Positions 28,654 to 41,287 are shown, counted from the stretch's first letter. The stretch is DNA of 64,000 nucleotides from Propionibacterium sp. (GCA_012517405.1 JAAYVB010000025.1:186001-250000); one strand, 5' to 3'. Numbers and translations are program-made. The notes: generated by a model not told the origin, from the sequence alone.

Positions 28654-29667
28654 TCATCCTTCTGCCAGGAATCTGCCGACATAACGGGCGACGGCCCGCA
28701 CGGCGGAGATCGTTGAGGAATAGTCCATCGACGTCGGCCCGACCACGCCCAGCGAAGCCCAGACCTCGTCGGAACCGTACTCGCTTGCCACCAGCGAGGT
28801 GCTGTGCAACGGGACGTACGGATTCTCCTGGCCGATACGCACCGTCACCTCACCAGGATGCTCGGCGACCGCATCGCCCAACAGACGCAGCAGCACCACC
28901 TGCTCTTCGAGCGCATCCACCACCGGGCCGATCGCCTGCTGGTAGGACGCGCCGTAGCGCATCAGATTGGGCATGCCCGCCACCACGACCTCATTGGACG
29001 GGTCGTAGGCCAACATGGTGCGCAGCGCTGCCACGATCAGGCCGAGCCCGGCCTCATCGAACTCCGGTTCGGCGGCCAGCTCGGCGAGCGCGGCGTCGGC
29101 TTGCTGGGGCTTACGGCCCGCAACGGCGGCATCGAGCCGGCCGCGCCAGGTCTCGAGTTCGTCCTCGGTGTACTCGCTCAGCGTCACCGGATGCTGGTCG
29201 ATGCGGGCGGTGGAATCGATGAGAATCACCAGCACCCGATCGCTGCTCAGGCTGATCACCTCGACATGCCGCACGGTCGCAGAACTGGATGCCGGGTACT
29301 GCACGATCGCGACCTGACGGGTGAGCTGGGCGAGCAGCCGGACGGTGCGATGGACGATGTCGTCGACATCGACTGCCCCGGCCAGGAAACTCGAGATCGC
29401 CCGTCGTTCGGCGCTCGACAGTGGCTTGACGGTCGCCAGCCGGTCCACGAACAGCCGGTAGCCCTTGTCCGTGGGGACGCGCCCGGCGCTGGTGTGTGGC
29501 TGGGCGAGATAGCCCTCCTCCTCCAGGACCGCCATGTCGTTACGGATGGTCGCCGGGGAGACATCCAGGCTGTGACGCTCTACCAAGGCCTTCGAGCCGA
29601 CCGGCTCGCGGGTGGCCACGTAATCGGTGACGATGGCGCCGAGCACTCTCAGCTTCCGGTCGTCCAT
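28654..29667 (-). CDS. hrcA: Heat-inducible transcriptional repressor HrcA
   Basis: 337 residues from the ATG at 29667, preceded by GGAGGGGAG. The N-terminal winged helix ([26 protein letters not shown] with [18 protein letters not shown]) binds CIRCE; the GAF-like middle and C-terminal domain mediate dimerisation and the GroE-dependent refolding that senses heat shock in known HrcA proteins. A CIRCE element lies 22 bp upstream of the start, so the operon is autoregulated. Confidence 0.97.
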   Translation of the reverse strand: MDDRKLRVLGAIVTDYVATREPVGSKALVERHSLDVSPATIRNDMAVLEEEGYLAQPHTSAGRVPTDKGYRLFVDRLATVKPLSSAERRAISSFLAGAVDVDDIVHRTVRLLAQLTRQVAIVQYPASSSATVRHVEVISLSSDRVLVILIDSTARIDQHPVTLSEYTEDELETWRGRLDAAVAGRKPQQADAALAELAAEPEFDEAGLGLIVAALRTMLAYDPSNEVVVAGMPNLMRYGASYQQAIGPVVDALEEQVVLLRLLGDAVAEHPGEVTVRIGQENPYVPLHSTSLVASEYGSDEVWASLGVVGPTSMDYSSTISAVRAVARYVGRFLAEG

Positions 29668-29688
29668 CGTTCTCCCCTCCTTGGTCGC

Positions 29689-29713
29689 TGGCACTCCACA
29701 ATTCCGAGTGCCA
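29689..29713. promoter_or_regulatory. CIRCE operator
   Basis: TGGCACTC (29689-29696) and GAGTGCCA (29706-29713) form a perfect 8-bp inverted repeat with the canonical nine-base spacer. The consensus half-site is TTAGCACTC. It lies just upstream of hrcA and is the expected HrcA binding site. Confidence 0.95.
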
Positions 29714-29742
29714 AGCTTACCCCGCGTGCCGGCGGACGCCAG

Positions 29743-30534
29743 TCAATGGGCCTCAGGCGGATCCCAGCGTCCGGCCACGTCGTCGGCCAGCCCGGCATCG
29801 GTCGACGCACAGATCGCCTGAACACGTTGGCTGCCCGGGCCGTAGCCCCGGCCGTCGACCTGGACGGTCGCGCCGCCCAACTCGCGCACCATCAGTAGGC
29901 CGGGCAGATGGTCCCACGGCATCGGCCTGCGGTAGACGAAGAAATCGGCCTCCCCGCGAAGCAGCTGCGGATAGTCGAACCCGGCGCAGAAATTCGACCC
30001 GACGGGCTCGGCGAAGCCGTCCGCCGAATCGAAGCACTGCCAGACCCTGCTGGCTCCGCCGGCGCGCGCCGGGCGGTGTGCCTCGACCCTGGTCATCGGC
30101 TCACCGTTACAGGTCACACCCGCACCGCGCTTGGCCACATAGGCGCGTCCCGCCTCGGGCTGCCAGATCCACGAGCGCGTCACCTCGCTGCGACGGATCT
30201 CGGCGATCATCACGGCATAGTCGGGCGATCCCTTGACGAAGTTGCCGGTGCCATCGACCGGGTCGACGGTGTACGCGAGGTCGGCCACGCCCAGGCCCTC
30301 GCGAATCGAGGGATCGGCGTAGCTGGCTTCCTCCCCCACCACCAGGCAGCCAGGATTGCGCGCCAGCAGCGCGGCGGTCAGCAACTTCTCGGATTCCCGA
30401 TCGGCCACGGTGACGTAGTCACCCGGCGATTTCTCGTCGATGTCGTTGCCACTCAGCGCCCGGAACCTGGGCCGGATCACCCGATCGGCGACCTCGACCA
30501 TCAGTTCGAGTATGTCGTCGTGCGTGTCTACCAT
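29743..30534 (-). CDS. Inositol monophosphatase-family phosphatase (possible histidinol-phosphatase)
   Basis: 263 residues of the IMPase fold. Metal-binding motifs: GEEASY (about residue 75), DPVDGTGNF (about 100-108), and WDHLPGLLMVRELGG near the C-terminus. The family includes inositol-1-phosphatase, fructose-1,6-bisphosphatase class IV, CysQ and the actinobacterial HisN that acts as histidinol-phosphatase; the sequence does not decide among them. The start at 30534 has GGTGAGGA directly abutting it, which is closer than usual, so a downstream start (M12) is possible. It follows glgX by 10 bp on the same strand. Confidence 0.82.
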   Translation of the reverse strand: MVDTHDDILELMVEVADRVIRPRFRALSGNDIDEKSPGDYVTVADRESEKLLTAALLARNPGCLVVGEEASYADPSIREGLGVADLAYTVDPVDGTGNFVKGSPDYAVMIAEIRRSEVTRSWIWQPEAGRAYVAKRGAGVTCNGEPMTRVEAHRPARAGGASRVWQCFDSADGFAEPVGSNFCAGFDYPQLLRGEADFFVYRRPMPWDHLPGLLMVRELGGATVQVDGRGYGPGSQRVQAICASTDAGLADDVAGRWDPPEAH

Positions 30535-30544
30535 TCCTCACCGC

Positions 30545-33667
<3,123 letters not shown>

Positions 33668-33736
33668 AAGGTCGACGATAACGTAACTCGCGGCTGGTCG
33701 GCTCGGCTTGATCCAGCCGACCGCAATGCGACATGG

Positions 33737-34597
33737 TCAGCCGATCTCATCCAGATGGTCCTGAGTGACGAAGTCAATGAGCTTTTCGACCTCGCGATTG
33801 AAGTCCGGATCCAGATCGCGGAAGGTGTGCACCCGCCCGAGCATCGACTGCCAGGCATGCGCGATGTCGGTCTGATCGGAGTGCGGCAGGCCGAGCGCGG
33901 CCAGCGTGCCCTTCTTGAAATCGACATCGCGGGGCACCTGCGGCCAAGCCTTGATGCCGATGACCTCAGGTTTGATCGCCTGCCAGATGTCGATGAACCG
34001 GTGCCCGGTGATCTGGACGACGTCGCCGTAGCCACCGTGGGCGACCTGCTGGGCGATCCGGGTCTCCTTGCTGCCGCTGACCAGATGGTCGACCAGCACG
34101 CCTAGCCGGCGTCCGGGCTCGGGCTGAAACTCGGCCACGATCGCGACCAGATCGTCGATGCCGCCCAGGTATTCGACGACCACCCCGACGTGGCGCAGAT
34201 CGCCGCCCCAGATCTTCTCGACGAGTTCGGCGTCGTGGCGACCCTCGACGTAGATGCGGCTGGGCAGCGCCACCTTGGCCTTGCCCTCCGGCACAGCCCG
34301 GGCGCCCGAGGCGGTGTAGCGCCTGGTGGACCCGGTACGGGGCGGAATCCGCAGCGCAACCGGCTTGCCGTCGAGCCAGAACCCGGGGCCGACCGGGAAG
34401 CTGCGTCGTTTTCCCCGGCGATCCTCCAGGATCACCAGGCCGTTCTCCCAGCCCATGATCTCCCCGACGAATCCGGACCCCGGGTCCTCGACCACCATCC
34501 CGAGTCGCATCGGGATGTCCTTGGTTTGCGGACGCCGGTTGCGCGCTGCCCTCGGGTCGAGCACGTCACGGCCATAGCGATCATTGGAGAGTCCCAC
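33737..34597 (-). CDS. DUF3097 family protein
   Basis: 286 residues from the GTG at 34597, which gives the usual family N-terminus (SNDRYGRDVLD). The frame is open further upstream into the end of hemW. The family is conserved in Actinobacteria next to hemW/hrcA and is predicted to have a Toprim-like fold; LPSRIYVEGRHDAELVEKIWGGDLR and the acidic LVDHLVSGSKE stretch fit a nucleotidyl/DNA-processing catalytic site, but no activity is known. Start codon choice is by homology, not by a visible ribosome-binding site. Confidence 0.82.
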   Translation of the reverse strand: MGLSNDRYGRDVLDPRAARNRRPQTKDIPMRLGMVVEDPGSGFVGEIMGWENGLVILEDRRGKRRSFPVGPGFWLDGKPVALRIPPRTGSTRRYTASGARAVPEGKAKVALPSRIYVEGRHDAELVEKIWGGDLRHVGVVVEYLGGIDDLVAIVAEFQPEPGRRLGVLVDHLVSGSKETRIAQQVAHGGYGDVVQITGHRFIDIWQAIKPEVIGIKAWPQVPRDVDFKKGTLAALGLPHSDQTDIAHAWQSMLGRVHTFRDLDPDFNREVEKLIDFVTQDHLDEIG

Positions 34598-34658
34598 CTG
34601 CGGAAGGCTAGTAGCCCGGGCGCCCGGATCCGGACAGGACGCGCGAACAAACGCGGTC

Positions 34659-35870
34659 TCAATCCAGCAGGTCTCTGATGACCGCATCGGCCAGCAGCCG
34701 GCCATCCAGCGTCAGCCTGATGCGCTCGTCCTCCCGCTCGATCAGGCCACGAGCGGCAAGCGCGGGCAACCGACCACGTTCGCTGGCCGTCAGGACCTCG
34801 ACTGACAACCCGTCGGAGATCCGCAGTTCGAGCAGCACCCGCTCGATCCGGCGGGTGTCCGCGTCCAACACCTCACGGGCCTGGGCGGGGCTGTGGCCGG
34901 CCTCCAGCGCAGCTGCATAACGCGCCGGATGCCGCAGATTCCACCAGCGCACCCCGCCGACATGGGAGTGCGCGCCCGGGCCCACCCCCCACCAGTTGTC
35001 GCCCCGCCAGTAGGCAAGATTGTGACGCGCCCGGTGGGAGCGATCACGCGCCCAGTTACTCACTTCGTAGTTCTCGTAGCCGGCCGCTTTCAGCCGGTTC
35101 TCGGCCATCAGATAGTAGTCGGCCTGCCGATCGTCGTCGGTCGGTGGGATCTCGCCGTGGGCCACCCGGCGCGCCATCGCGGTGCCGGGCTCGATGACCA
35201 GAGCGTAGGCAGAGACATGATCGGGATCTGCGGCAATGACCGCGTCCAGACTGGCCTGCCAATCCTGCGGCCGCTCGCCGGGCGTGCCATAGATCAGATC
35301 CAGGCTGATCTGGCCGAACCCGGCCTGCCGGGCCAGGCCGACCAGCTCGAGCGCGCGCCCGGGGGTGTGTACCCGGTCGAGGGTGGCCAGCACATGCGGG
35401 ACAGCGGACTGCATACCGAGACTCAGCCGGTTGATGCCCCCGACCAGCAGTGCGTCCAACTCGGCCGGGCCGATAGTCTCCGGGTTGGCCTCGGTGGTGA
35501 CCTCCGCGCCGGGACGAAGCCCGAAGCGCCCGGCGATATGTGCAAGCACCTCGGTCAACTGAGATGGCCTCAATAGCGTCGGGGTGCCACCACCGAAGAA
35601 GACCGTGCAGACCTCGGGTGCCTGCTCGCCCAGCACCCGGGCGGCCAGATCGATCTCGGAATGCACCGCGGCAAGCCACGCGTCCGGCCCGCCGCCGGGG
35701 CCCAGCTGATCGGCCGTGTAGGTGTTGAAATCGCAGTAGCCGCACCGCACCCGGCAGAACGGCACGTGCACATAGAAACTCAGCGGGCGCCCGGTCACCT
35801 CGCGCAATGCCGAGGCGGGCAGCGCGCCGTCGGCGGGAGCCGGATCACCAGGTGGCGGAGCGGAAGGCAT
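34659..35870 (-). CDS. hemW: Radical SAM heme chaperone HemW (coproporphyrinogen III oxidase-like)
   Basis: 403 residues. The radical SAM cluster motif CxxxCxxC is in HVPFCRVRCGYCDFNTYT near the N-terminus, followed by FFGGGTPTLL and the C-terminal HemN domain. The extra N-terminal cysteines of true oxygen-independent HemN are lacking, so HemW, which binds and delivers heme, is the better name. TAACTT (35878-35883) is seven bases before the ATG with no Shine-Dalgarno (leaderless). In many actinobacteria hemW directly follows lepA; here a cupin-methyltransferase pair on the other strand is inserted between them. Confidence 0.93.
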   Translation of the reverse strand: MPSAPPPGDPAPADGALPASALREVTGRPLSFYVHVPFCRVRCGYCDFNTYTADQLGPGGGPDAWLAAVHSEIDLAARVLGEQAPEVCTVFFGGGTPTLLRPSQLTEVLAHIAGRFGLRPGAEVTTEANPETIGPAELDALLVGGINRLSLGMQSAVPHVLATLDRVHTPGRALELVGLARQAGFGQISLDLIYGTPGERPQDWQASLDAVIAADPDHVSAYALVIEPGTAMARRVAHGEIPPTDDDRQADYYLMAENRLKAAGYENYEVSNWARDRSHRARHNLAYWRGDNWWGVGPGAHSHVGGVRWWNLRHPARYAAALEAGHSPAQAREVLDADTRRIERVLLELRISDGLSVEVLTASERGRLPALAARGLIEREDERIRLTLDGRLLADAVIRDLLD

Positions 35871-35935
35871 ACCACCGAAGTTATGTCACCGCGACGAGCG
35901 GTTCCAGCTGAACGACACTTCACAATAAATACTGC

Positions 35936-35947
35936 TTAGGCTAGCCT
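35936..35947. promoter_or_regulatory. Possible partial DtxR/IdeR iron box upstream of the cupin gene
   Basis: TTAGGCTAGCCT matches 11 of the first 12 positions of the DtxR consensus and contains the palindrome AGGCTAGCCT, but the right-hand third of the 19-bp consensus does not match. It lies 8 bp before the cupin ATG, overlapping the likely promoter. Confidence 0.4.
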
Positions 35948-35954
35948 TCTTCTT

Positions 35955-36314
35955 ATGAGCACAACCGCAGTCAGCGAATCCACCGTCGTTCTCAATATCA
36001 ACGAGCAGCTTCCCGTCGTCACCGAATCGACCACATCGCGGGTCATCGTCAACAATCCCCTGCTGCGGGTGGTCGATTTCACCTTCGCCGCCGGCCAACT
36101 GCTCACCGAGCACTCCTCCCCGCGAGCGGTCGTGGTCACCCTGCTGGACGGCGAAATGGACTTCGAAGTCGAAGGCCGGTCGAACATCCTGCACGCCGGT
36201 GACGTCATCTATCTGGCGCCCGATGCCCGTCATGCGCTGACCGCGCTCACCGACTGCCGGATGCAGTTGGTGATGGTGGACAACACCGCACACGACTCCT
36301 CCGCACAGCACTGA
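35955..36314 (+). CDS. Small cupin domain protein
   Basis: 119 residues, one conserved-barrel cupin. Motif 1 region reads HSSPRAVVVTLLDGEMDFEVEG (single His ligand and Glu), and motif 2 is ILHAGDVIYLAPDARHAL with the terminal His. Single-domain cupins of this kind bind a metal and act as small enzymes or ligand sensors; the ligand is unknown. It is probably co-transcribed with the methyltransferase 47 bp downstream. A partial iron box overlaps its promoter region. Confidence 0.82.
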   Translation: MSTTAVSESTVVLNINEQLPVVTESTTSRVIVNNPLLRVVDFTFAAGQLLTEHSSPRAVVVTLLDGEMDFEVEGRSNILHAGDVIYLAPDARHALTALTDCRMQLVMVDNTAHDSSAQH

Positions 36315-36436
36315 TCCGGGCACCCGCGCAGAAGACAACCTCCCAGAAAAGAGTGGATCCCATGACCGAAACCACGTACTCGGAAAAGACCGGCGGCCCC
36401 ACGACCTCCGAAGAACACCGCGCGGCCGGCCACTGA

Positions 36437-37183
36437 TTGCTGGCCAAGATGGGCAAGCGGGTGCTGCGTCCCGGCGGCATCGACCTGACCCGCCGGCTGC
36501 TCGGCAGCCTGCAGATCTCCTCCGCCGACCGGGTCGTCGAGCTCGGCCCGGGCATCGGCCGGACCGCCCAGCTCGTCCTGGACGGTGGCTACGCCACCTA
36601 TACCGGAGTCGACCCGAACGAGGACGCCCGCCGCCAGATCGCCGCGGTGCTCGCCGGGCACCACGATGCGGCAGTCCGTGAAGGCGATGCCCGCGCCAAC
36701 GGCCTACCCGATGGCAGCGCGGATGTGGTGATCTCCGAAGCCATGCTCACCATGCAGTCGGCGGCCGACAAGTCCACGATCGCCCGTGAGGTCTTCCGCA
36801 CGCTGGCGCCGGGTGGACGCTGGGGGCTGCATGAGCTTTCCCTGAAACCGGACGACGTCGACCAGTCCGTGGTCGACCAGATCTCCAAGGCGCTGTCGCG
36901 CACCATCAAGGTAGGTGCCCGTCCCCTGACCACCAGGGCCTGGACCGAACTGGTCACCGAGGCGGGCTTCGAGATCGAATGGACCGATCACCATCCGATG
37001 AAGCTGCTCAGCCCGACCCGGATCATCGCCGACGAGGGCCTGCGCGGCGCGCTGCGCTTCTTCAACAATGTGCGGCGCAACCCGCAGGCCCGGCAGCGCA
37101 TCATGGCGATGCGCAAGGTCTTCCGCGCCAATCAGGATCACCTGGAGGCGGTGGCCCTGATCGCCCGCAAGCCTGAGCGCTAG
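36437..37183 (+). CDS. Class I SAM-dependent methyltransferase, N-terminus cut by an in-frame UGA
   Basis: From the first sense codon after the stop (TTG 36437) 248 residues are open. The SAM site is [19 protein letters not shown] (motif I), followed by [10 protein letters not shown] (acidic motif II) and [10 protein letters not shown]. Reading in the same frame from the ATG at 36362, which lies 47 bp after the cupin stop, gives 24 residues ending EEHRAAGH, then TGA (36434-36436), then [14 protein letters not shown]. The upstream piece reads as the natural N-terminus and the stop falls where a Trp (TGG) would be one base away. So this is either a nonsense mutant, a gene restarting at TTG 36437 or ATG 36449, or a sequence error. 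No ribosome-binding site is visible before 36437. The stop codon overlaps the lepA stop on the other strand. Confidence 0.72.
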   Translation: MLAKMGKRVLRPGGIDLTRRLLGSLQISSADRVVELGPGIGRTAQLVLDGGYATYTGVDPNEDARRQIAAVLAGHHDAAVREGDARANGLPDGSADVVISEAMLTMQSAADKSTIAREVFRTLAPGGRWGLHELSLKPDDVDQSVVDQISKALSRTIKVGARPLTTRAWTELVTEAGFEIEWTDHHPMKLLSPTRIIADEGLRGALRFFNNVRRNPQARQRIMAMRKVFRANQDHLEAVALIARKPER

Positions 37184-39015
37184 CGCTTGTCCTTGCTGGT
37201 TTCGCCGGTCGACAGCGCGGCGACGAAGGCCTCCTGCGGGACTTCGACGCGTCCCACCACCTTCATGCGCTTCTTGCCTTCCTTCTGCTTTTCCAGCAGC
37301 TTGCGCTTGCGGGTGATGTCACCGCCGTAACACTTGGCCAGCACGTCCTTGCGCATCGCGCGGATGGTCTCACGGGCGATCACCCGTGCCCCGATCGCGG
37401 CCTGCACCGGCACCTCGAACTGCTGGCGCGGGATCAATTCCTTGAGCTTCGCGGCCATCGCCACTCCGTAGGAGTAGGCCTTATCCTTGTGGACGATCGA
37501 GCTGAACGCGTCCACCGGTTCGCCGTTGAGCAAAATGTCGACCTTCACCAGGTCTGCAACCTGGGTGCCCGCCTCGTCGTAGTCCAGCGACGCGTATCCC
37601 CGCGTCCGGGACTTCAACGAGTCGAAGAAGTCGAAAACGATCTCAGCCAGCGGCAACTCGTAGCGCAACTCGACCCGGTCCTCGGACAGGTAGTCGAGCC
37701 CGAGCTGGACCCCGCGGCGGCCCTGGCACAGCTCGATGATGGTGCCGATGAACTCGGCCGGGCTCAGAATCGTCGCCTTGATCATCGGCTCGTAGACTTC
37801 GGCGATCTTGCCCTCGGGGAACTCGGACGGATTGGTCACCTCGTGCTCGGTGCCGTCTTCCATCACCACGCGATAGTTCACGTTCGGCGCCGTGCTGATG
37901 AGATCGAGGTTGAACTCGCGCTCCAGGCGTTCGCGCACGATCTCCATGTGCAGCAGACCGAGAAAACCGACACGGAAACCGAATCCGAGGGCAGCCGAGG
38001 TCTCCGGCTCATAGGTCAGCGCGGCATCGTTGAGCTGGAGTTTGTCCAGCGCCTCGCGCAATTCGGGGAAATCGTCGCCGTCGATCGGATAAATGCCCGC
38101 AAAAACCATCGGATTGGGGTTGCGATAGCCCGCGAGCATCTGCGAGGCGGGCCTGGACGACAGGGTCACCGTGTCGCCGACCCGCGATTGGCGCACGTCC
38201 TTGACGCCGGTTATCAGGTATCCGACCTCTCCGACGCCCAGAGCGGACGATTTCACCGGCTCGGGCGAGATGACGCCCACCTCCAGCACCTCGTGGGTCG
38301 TTCCGGTCGACATCATGAGGATGCGATCGCGATGCGCAATCTCGCCGTCGACGACCCGAATGTAGGTGACCACACCGCGATAGGAGTCGTAAACCGAATC
38401 GAAGATCAGTGCGCGGGTGGCAGCATCGGGGTCCCCGGTCGGCGCGGGCACGTGGGCGACGATCTGATCGAGCAGCTCGGCGACACCCTCCCCCGTCTTG
38501 GCGCTGACCCTGAGGATCTCGTCCTGCTCGCAGCCGATGATCGAGGCGAGTTCGCGGGCGAACTTCTCGGGCTGCGCGCCGGGCAGATCAATCTTGTTGA
38601 GCACCGGAATGATCACCAGGTCGGCTTCCAGCGCCAGGTAGAGGTTGGCCAGTGTCTGGGCCTCGATGCCCTGGGCCGCGTCCACCAGCAGCACGGCACC
38701 CTCGCAGGCGGCCAGCGACCGGGAAACCTCATAGGTGAAGTCGACGTGCCCGGGCGTGTCGATCATGTTGAGCACGTAGTCGTCGCCGGCGCTGCTCCAC
38801 GGCATCCGCACAGCCTGGGACTTGATCGTGATGCCGCGCTCGCGCTCGATGTCCATCCGGTCGAGATACTGGGCGCGCATCGCCCGCTCGTCCACCACGC
38901 CGGTGAGCTGCAGCATGCGATCGGCCAGTGTCGACTTGCCATGGTCGATGTGGGCGATGATGCTGAAGTTGCGGATGATGGCCGGGTCAGTGCGACCAGG
39001 TGCAGGAACAGGCAT
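37180..39015 (-). CDS. lepA: Translation elongation factor 4 (back-translocating GTPase LepA)
   Basis: 611 residues. The GTPase domain begins [22 protein letters not shown] (P loop), with DTPGHVDF and NKIDL motifs intact, followed by domains II, III, V and the LepA-specific C-terminal domain rich in Lys/Arg ([28 protein letters not shown]). LepA rebinds stalled post-translocation ribosomes and assists 30S biogenesis. GGAAAGTGA directly precedes the ATG. It is the conserved neighbour of hemW and rpsT. Confidence 0.97.
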   Translation of the reverse strand: MPVPAPGRTDPAIIRNFSIIAHIDHGKSTLADRMLQLTGVVDERAMRAQYLDRMDIERERGITIKSQAVRMPWSSAGDDYVLNMIDTPGHVDFTYEVSRSLAACEGAVLLVDAAQGIEAQTLANLYLALEADLVIIPVLNKIDLPGAQPEKFARELASIIGCEQDEILRVSAKTGEGVAELLDQIVAHVPAPTGDPDAATRALIFDSVYDSYRGVVTYIRVVDGEIAHRDRILMMSTGTTHEVLEVGVISPEPVKSSALGVGEVGYLITGVKDVRQSRVGDTVTLSSRPASQMLAGYRNPNPMVFAGIYPIDGDDFPELREALDKLQLNDAALTYEPETSAALGFGFRVGFLGLLHMEIVRERLEREFNLDLISTAPNVNYRVVMEDGTEHEVTNPSEFPEGKIAEVYEPMIKATILSPAEFIGTIIELCQGRRGVQLGLDYLSEDRVELRYELPLAEIVFDFFDSLKSRTRGYASLDYDEAGTQVADLVKVDILLNGEPVDAFSSIVHKDKAYSYGVAMAAKLKELIPRQQFEVPVQAAIGARVIARETIRAMRKDVLAKCYGGDITRKRKLLEKQKEGKKRMKVVGRVEVPQEAFVAALSTGETSKDKR

Positions 39016-39121
39016 TCACTTTCCAGTCGTGGTTGTTGGCAGTCATGGACGCATTCCGCGCCGCCGCCCATCCTCCCACGACCGGGGCGGTCCCCCAACT
39101 TCCCGGCAGCCGACCGGCGGA

Positions 39122-39787
39122 TCAGCGCGCGCGGCGGCGTCCGAAACCGAGCAGGCCCAAGAAGCCGCCGAAACCGATCAGCAGCGCCCCCGCGATGCGG
39201 GCGACCAGACCCACCAGCCACCAGCCATAGGCGTTCAGCAGCATCCCGCGGATCGCGTTGCCCATGAAGAAGTTCTCGGAACGCAGCTCGTAGAACTGGT
39301 TGATCTTGCGAGCCAGGTCGTATTCGGTTTCGGGATCCTTGATCTCCATGCGGGCCAGGCCGGCGATCTCGCCGGGACCCATCTCCGGATACTGCTCTTT
39401 GAGCTCGGCCTTCAGTTGCTTGTTGAGTTCGGCAGCCAGATCGCCGACGCCCGCGTAGGTCGCCTGGTCCTCGGGGACGCCGGCGCGCTCCGCGGCGACC
39501 TTCATATGCGCGAGCACATAGTTGTCGGCGTAGATGCGGGCCTGCGGACCGTTGCTGAGGGTTTCCCCGGCGTGCAGACTCAACAGTTCGGCGTCGTCGG
39601 GGCTGATCAGGCCGGTCTTGAGTTCTTGGGTGATGAGTTCGGGGGCAGGCATGGTGATGTCTTCGGAACCCAGCTGATCGGAGACGAAACGATGGGCAAA
39701 CGAACCGCCGATCATCGCGCCGGCACCAACCACGGGCAGCACAACGCTGAAGACTCGAGAGAGCGCCCGATAGACCGAATCTGCCAT
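39122..39787 (-). CDS. Two-helix membrane protein of unknown function, tandem paralogue 1
   Basis: 221 residues from the ATG at 39787. A membrane helix at about residues 10-30 ends in IGGSFAHRFVSDQL, an extracytoplasmic helical domain of about 140 residues follows (DQATYAGVGDLAAELNKQLKAE), and a second membrane segment at about 190-215 is introduced by GMLLNAYGWWLVG. It shares layout and these motifs with the gene at 39910-40617. The family resembles small actinobacterial membrane proteins often labelled aromatic ring-opening dioxygenase LigA, but no dioxygenase motif is present. Function unknown. Same strand, 122 bp after its paralogue. Confidence 0.7.
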   Translation of the reverse strand: MADSVYRALSRVFSVVLPVVGAGAMIGGSFAHRFVSDQLGSEDITMPAPELITQELKTGLISPDDAELLSLHAGETLSNGPQARIYADNYVLAHMKVAAERAGVPEDQATYAGVGDLAAELNKQLKAELKEQYPEMGPGEIAGLARMEIKDPETEYDLARKINQFYELRSENFFMGNAIRGMLLNAYGWWLVGLVARIAGALLIGFGGFLGLLGFGRRRAR

Positions 39788-39909
39788 CGTTCCTCCACAT
39801 CCGCGATGATGACCTGTCCGCATTCTAGGGGCATGAGCAGAGGGACGAGCCAGCGGCCTGACTCGTCCCTCGTGATTGCTCGAAACTGCTGCTACCTGCC
39901 CGGTTGCTG

Positions 39910-40617
39910 CTACACGCCCGTGGTGGACGACTCGGCGCCGGCGGTGGTGCTCTTGCCCTTGAAGATGAATCCGAACGCAGTCAGCGCGACACCGACGACG
40001 ATCAGTGCCCAGCCCGCGGCCTGAGCGATGGTGCCGACCAGCCACCAGCCGTAGGCGTTCAGCAACATGCCGCGCAGCGTGTTGCCATCCAGGAAGGTGT
40101 CCATCCGCAGGGTCTGCAGCTTGGCGGCCTGTTGCGCGTTCTCGTAGGTGGTGTCGGGATTGGCGATCTCGGCGGCGGCCTGCGCTGCGATCTGGGCATC
40201 CGTCGCATTGGCGTTCTCCGGCAGAGCCTTCAGCTCTTCCTTCAAGGCATTCGTGTACTTGGTGACCAGCCCACCGATCGCGCTGTAGTTCGCCTGATCT
40301 TCAGGCACACCGGCAGCCTTGGCCGCTGCGGCCATGTGAGCGTGGATGTAGTGGTTGGCGAAGACCTCGGCCTGCGGACCGGTGGTCATCTCCTGACCTG
40401 CGTACTTGCGAAGGGCTGCGGCGTCGTCCTCACTGATCCTGCCCGCAGCCAACTGGGAGTCGATGCTCTCGTTGGTCGCCATCGTGATCGACTGATCGGC
40501 GAGTTGGTCGCTGACATATCCGTGCGCGAAGTTGCCGCCGATAAGCGCAACCACGCCGACGAGTAGGAGAACAACCCCAACGATCTTCGATAGGGTTTTG
40601 TAAACCTGAGTTGCCAT
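39910..40617 (-). CDS. Two-helix membrane protein of unknown function, tandem paralogue 2
   Basis: 235 residues from the ATG at 40617, preceded by AAAGGAAC. N-terminal membrane helix (about 8-28) ending IGGNFAHGYVSDQL, a polar helical domain with PEDQANYSAIGGLVTKYTNAL, then GMLLNAYGWWLVG and a C-terminal helix (about 190-215) with a short charged tail. The shared GGxFAHxxVSDQL, GVPEDQAxY and GMLLNAYGWWLVG blocks show that it and the next gene arose by duplication. Function unknown. It is transcribed away from rpsT. Confidence 0.72.
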   Translation of the reverse strand: MATQVYKTLSKIVGVVLLLVGVVALIGGNFAHGYVSDQLADQSITMATNESIDSQLAAGRISEDDAAALRKYAGQEMTTGPQAEVFANHYIHAHMAAAAKAAGVPEDQANYSAIGGLVTKYTNALKEELKALPENANATDAQIAAQAAAEIANPDTTYENAQQAAKLQTLRMDTFLDGNTLRGMLLNAYGWWLVGTIAQAAGWALIVVGVALTAFGFIFKGKSTTAGAESSTTGV

Positions 40618-40940
40618 CAATGTTCCTTTGTCTCAACTAACGACACCGTTTCCCGAGAATCGGATGTTCGAACGAGCAACCACTGCGGGCTCGGACCTCC
40701 AGGGAACAAGTTATTCAATAATCAACAGTTCTATTGTAAATGGTTGAACCTTGCAAATCCTCTGCTAGGCAACGTGGGTGATGTCAGTTCAACGCGTGCG
40801 ACTCGATGCGCATTCCTAGACGACAGTGGTTTGGGCTGCCCGGAGGCCATGTGGTAGCGTGATCAGTCGCGCGTTCAACCAGACGTCAGCCTGATTGTGC
40901 GCTACCCAGTCCAGACCAACGACTCAAAGAGGCTCACCAA
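40618..40940. other. Divergent intergenic region between the membrane paralogues and rpsT
   Basis: 323 bp without a gene. The middle (about 40700-40760) is the most A+T-rich stretch of this neighbourhood and probably holds back-to-back promoters. rpsT has AGAGG eight bases before its GTG. I see no tRNA, long repeat or riboswitch fold here. Confidence 0.5.
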
Positions 40941-41201
40941 GTGGCGAACATCAAGTCGCAGAAGAAGCGCATCGGCACCAACGCCAAGGCAACCGCACGT
41001 AACAAGGCCGTCAAGTCGGCCCTGCGTACCCACATCCGCAAGTTCCGCGAGGCTGCCGCCGCCGGCGACGCCGAGAAGGCGCAGGAGTACGCCAAGGTTG
41101 CGAATCGCGCCCTCGACAAGGCTGTTTCGAAGGGCGTCATCCACAAGAACCAGGCTGCGAACCGCAAGTCCGCGATCTCGTCGCGCGCCGCGGCTCTCTG
41201 A
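40941..41201 (+). CDS. rpsT: 30S ribosomal protein S20
   Basis: 86 residues, GTG start, very Lys/Arg/Ala-rich: begins [17 protein letters not shown] and continues as three long helices that bind 16S rRNA in the lower body of the 30S subunit. Length and sequence are standard. A strong terminator follows 26 bp after the stop, so it is a single-gene unit. holA and comEC lie on the opposite strand downstream, the conserved actinobacterial order. Confidence 0.98.
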   Translation: MANIKSQKKRIGTNAKATARNKAVKSALRTHIRKFREAAAAGDAEKAQEYAKVANRALDKAVSKGVIHKNQAANRKSAISSRAAAL

Positions 41202-41227
41202 GTTCTCGGACTTTCAGAACCTTTCGG

Positions 41228-41264
41228 CAAGCGCCCTGACCCAGCTGGGTGGTCAGGGCGCTTG
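41228..41264 (+). terminator. rpsT terminator
   Basis: Perfect 14-bp stem (41228-41241 with 41251-41264, 9-nt loop) containing AGCGCCCTGACC, followed by TTGTGTTGT. It lies between the convergent rpsT and holA stops and could serve both. Confidence 0.85.
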
Positions 41265-41287
41265 TTGTGTTGTCCCACGGGGCCGGC

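Noticed and set aside
36362-36440. Selenocysteine reading of the UGA in the methyltransferase
   Set aside because: No stem-loop resembling a SECIS follows the codon, no selenoprotein genes are in view, and the position fits a Trp rather than a catalytic Cys.
37489-39267. 592-codon plus-strand open frame opposite lepA
   Set aside because: Antisense to a fully conserved LepA; composition (His, Gln, Arg, Val, Asp-rich) is the usual mirror of a GC-rich gene.
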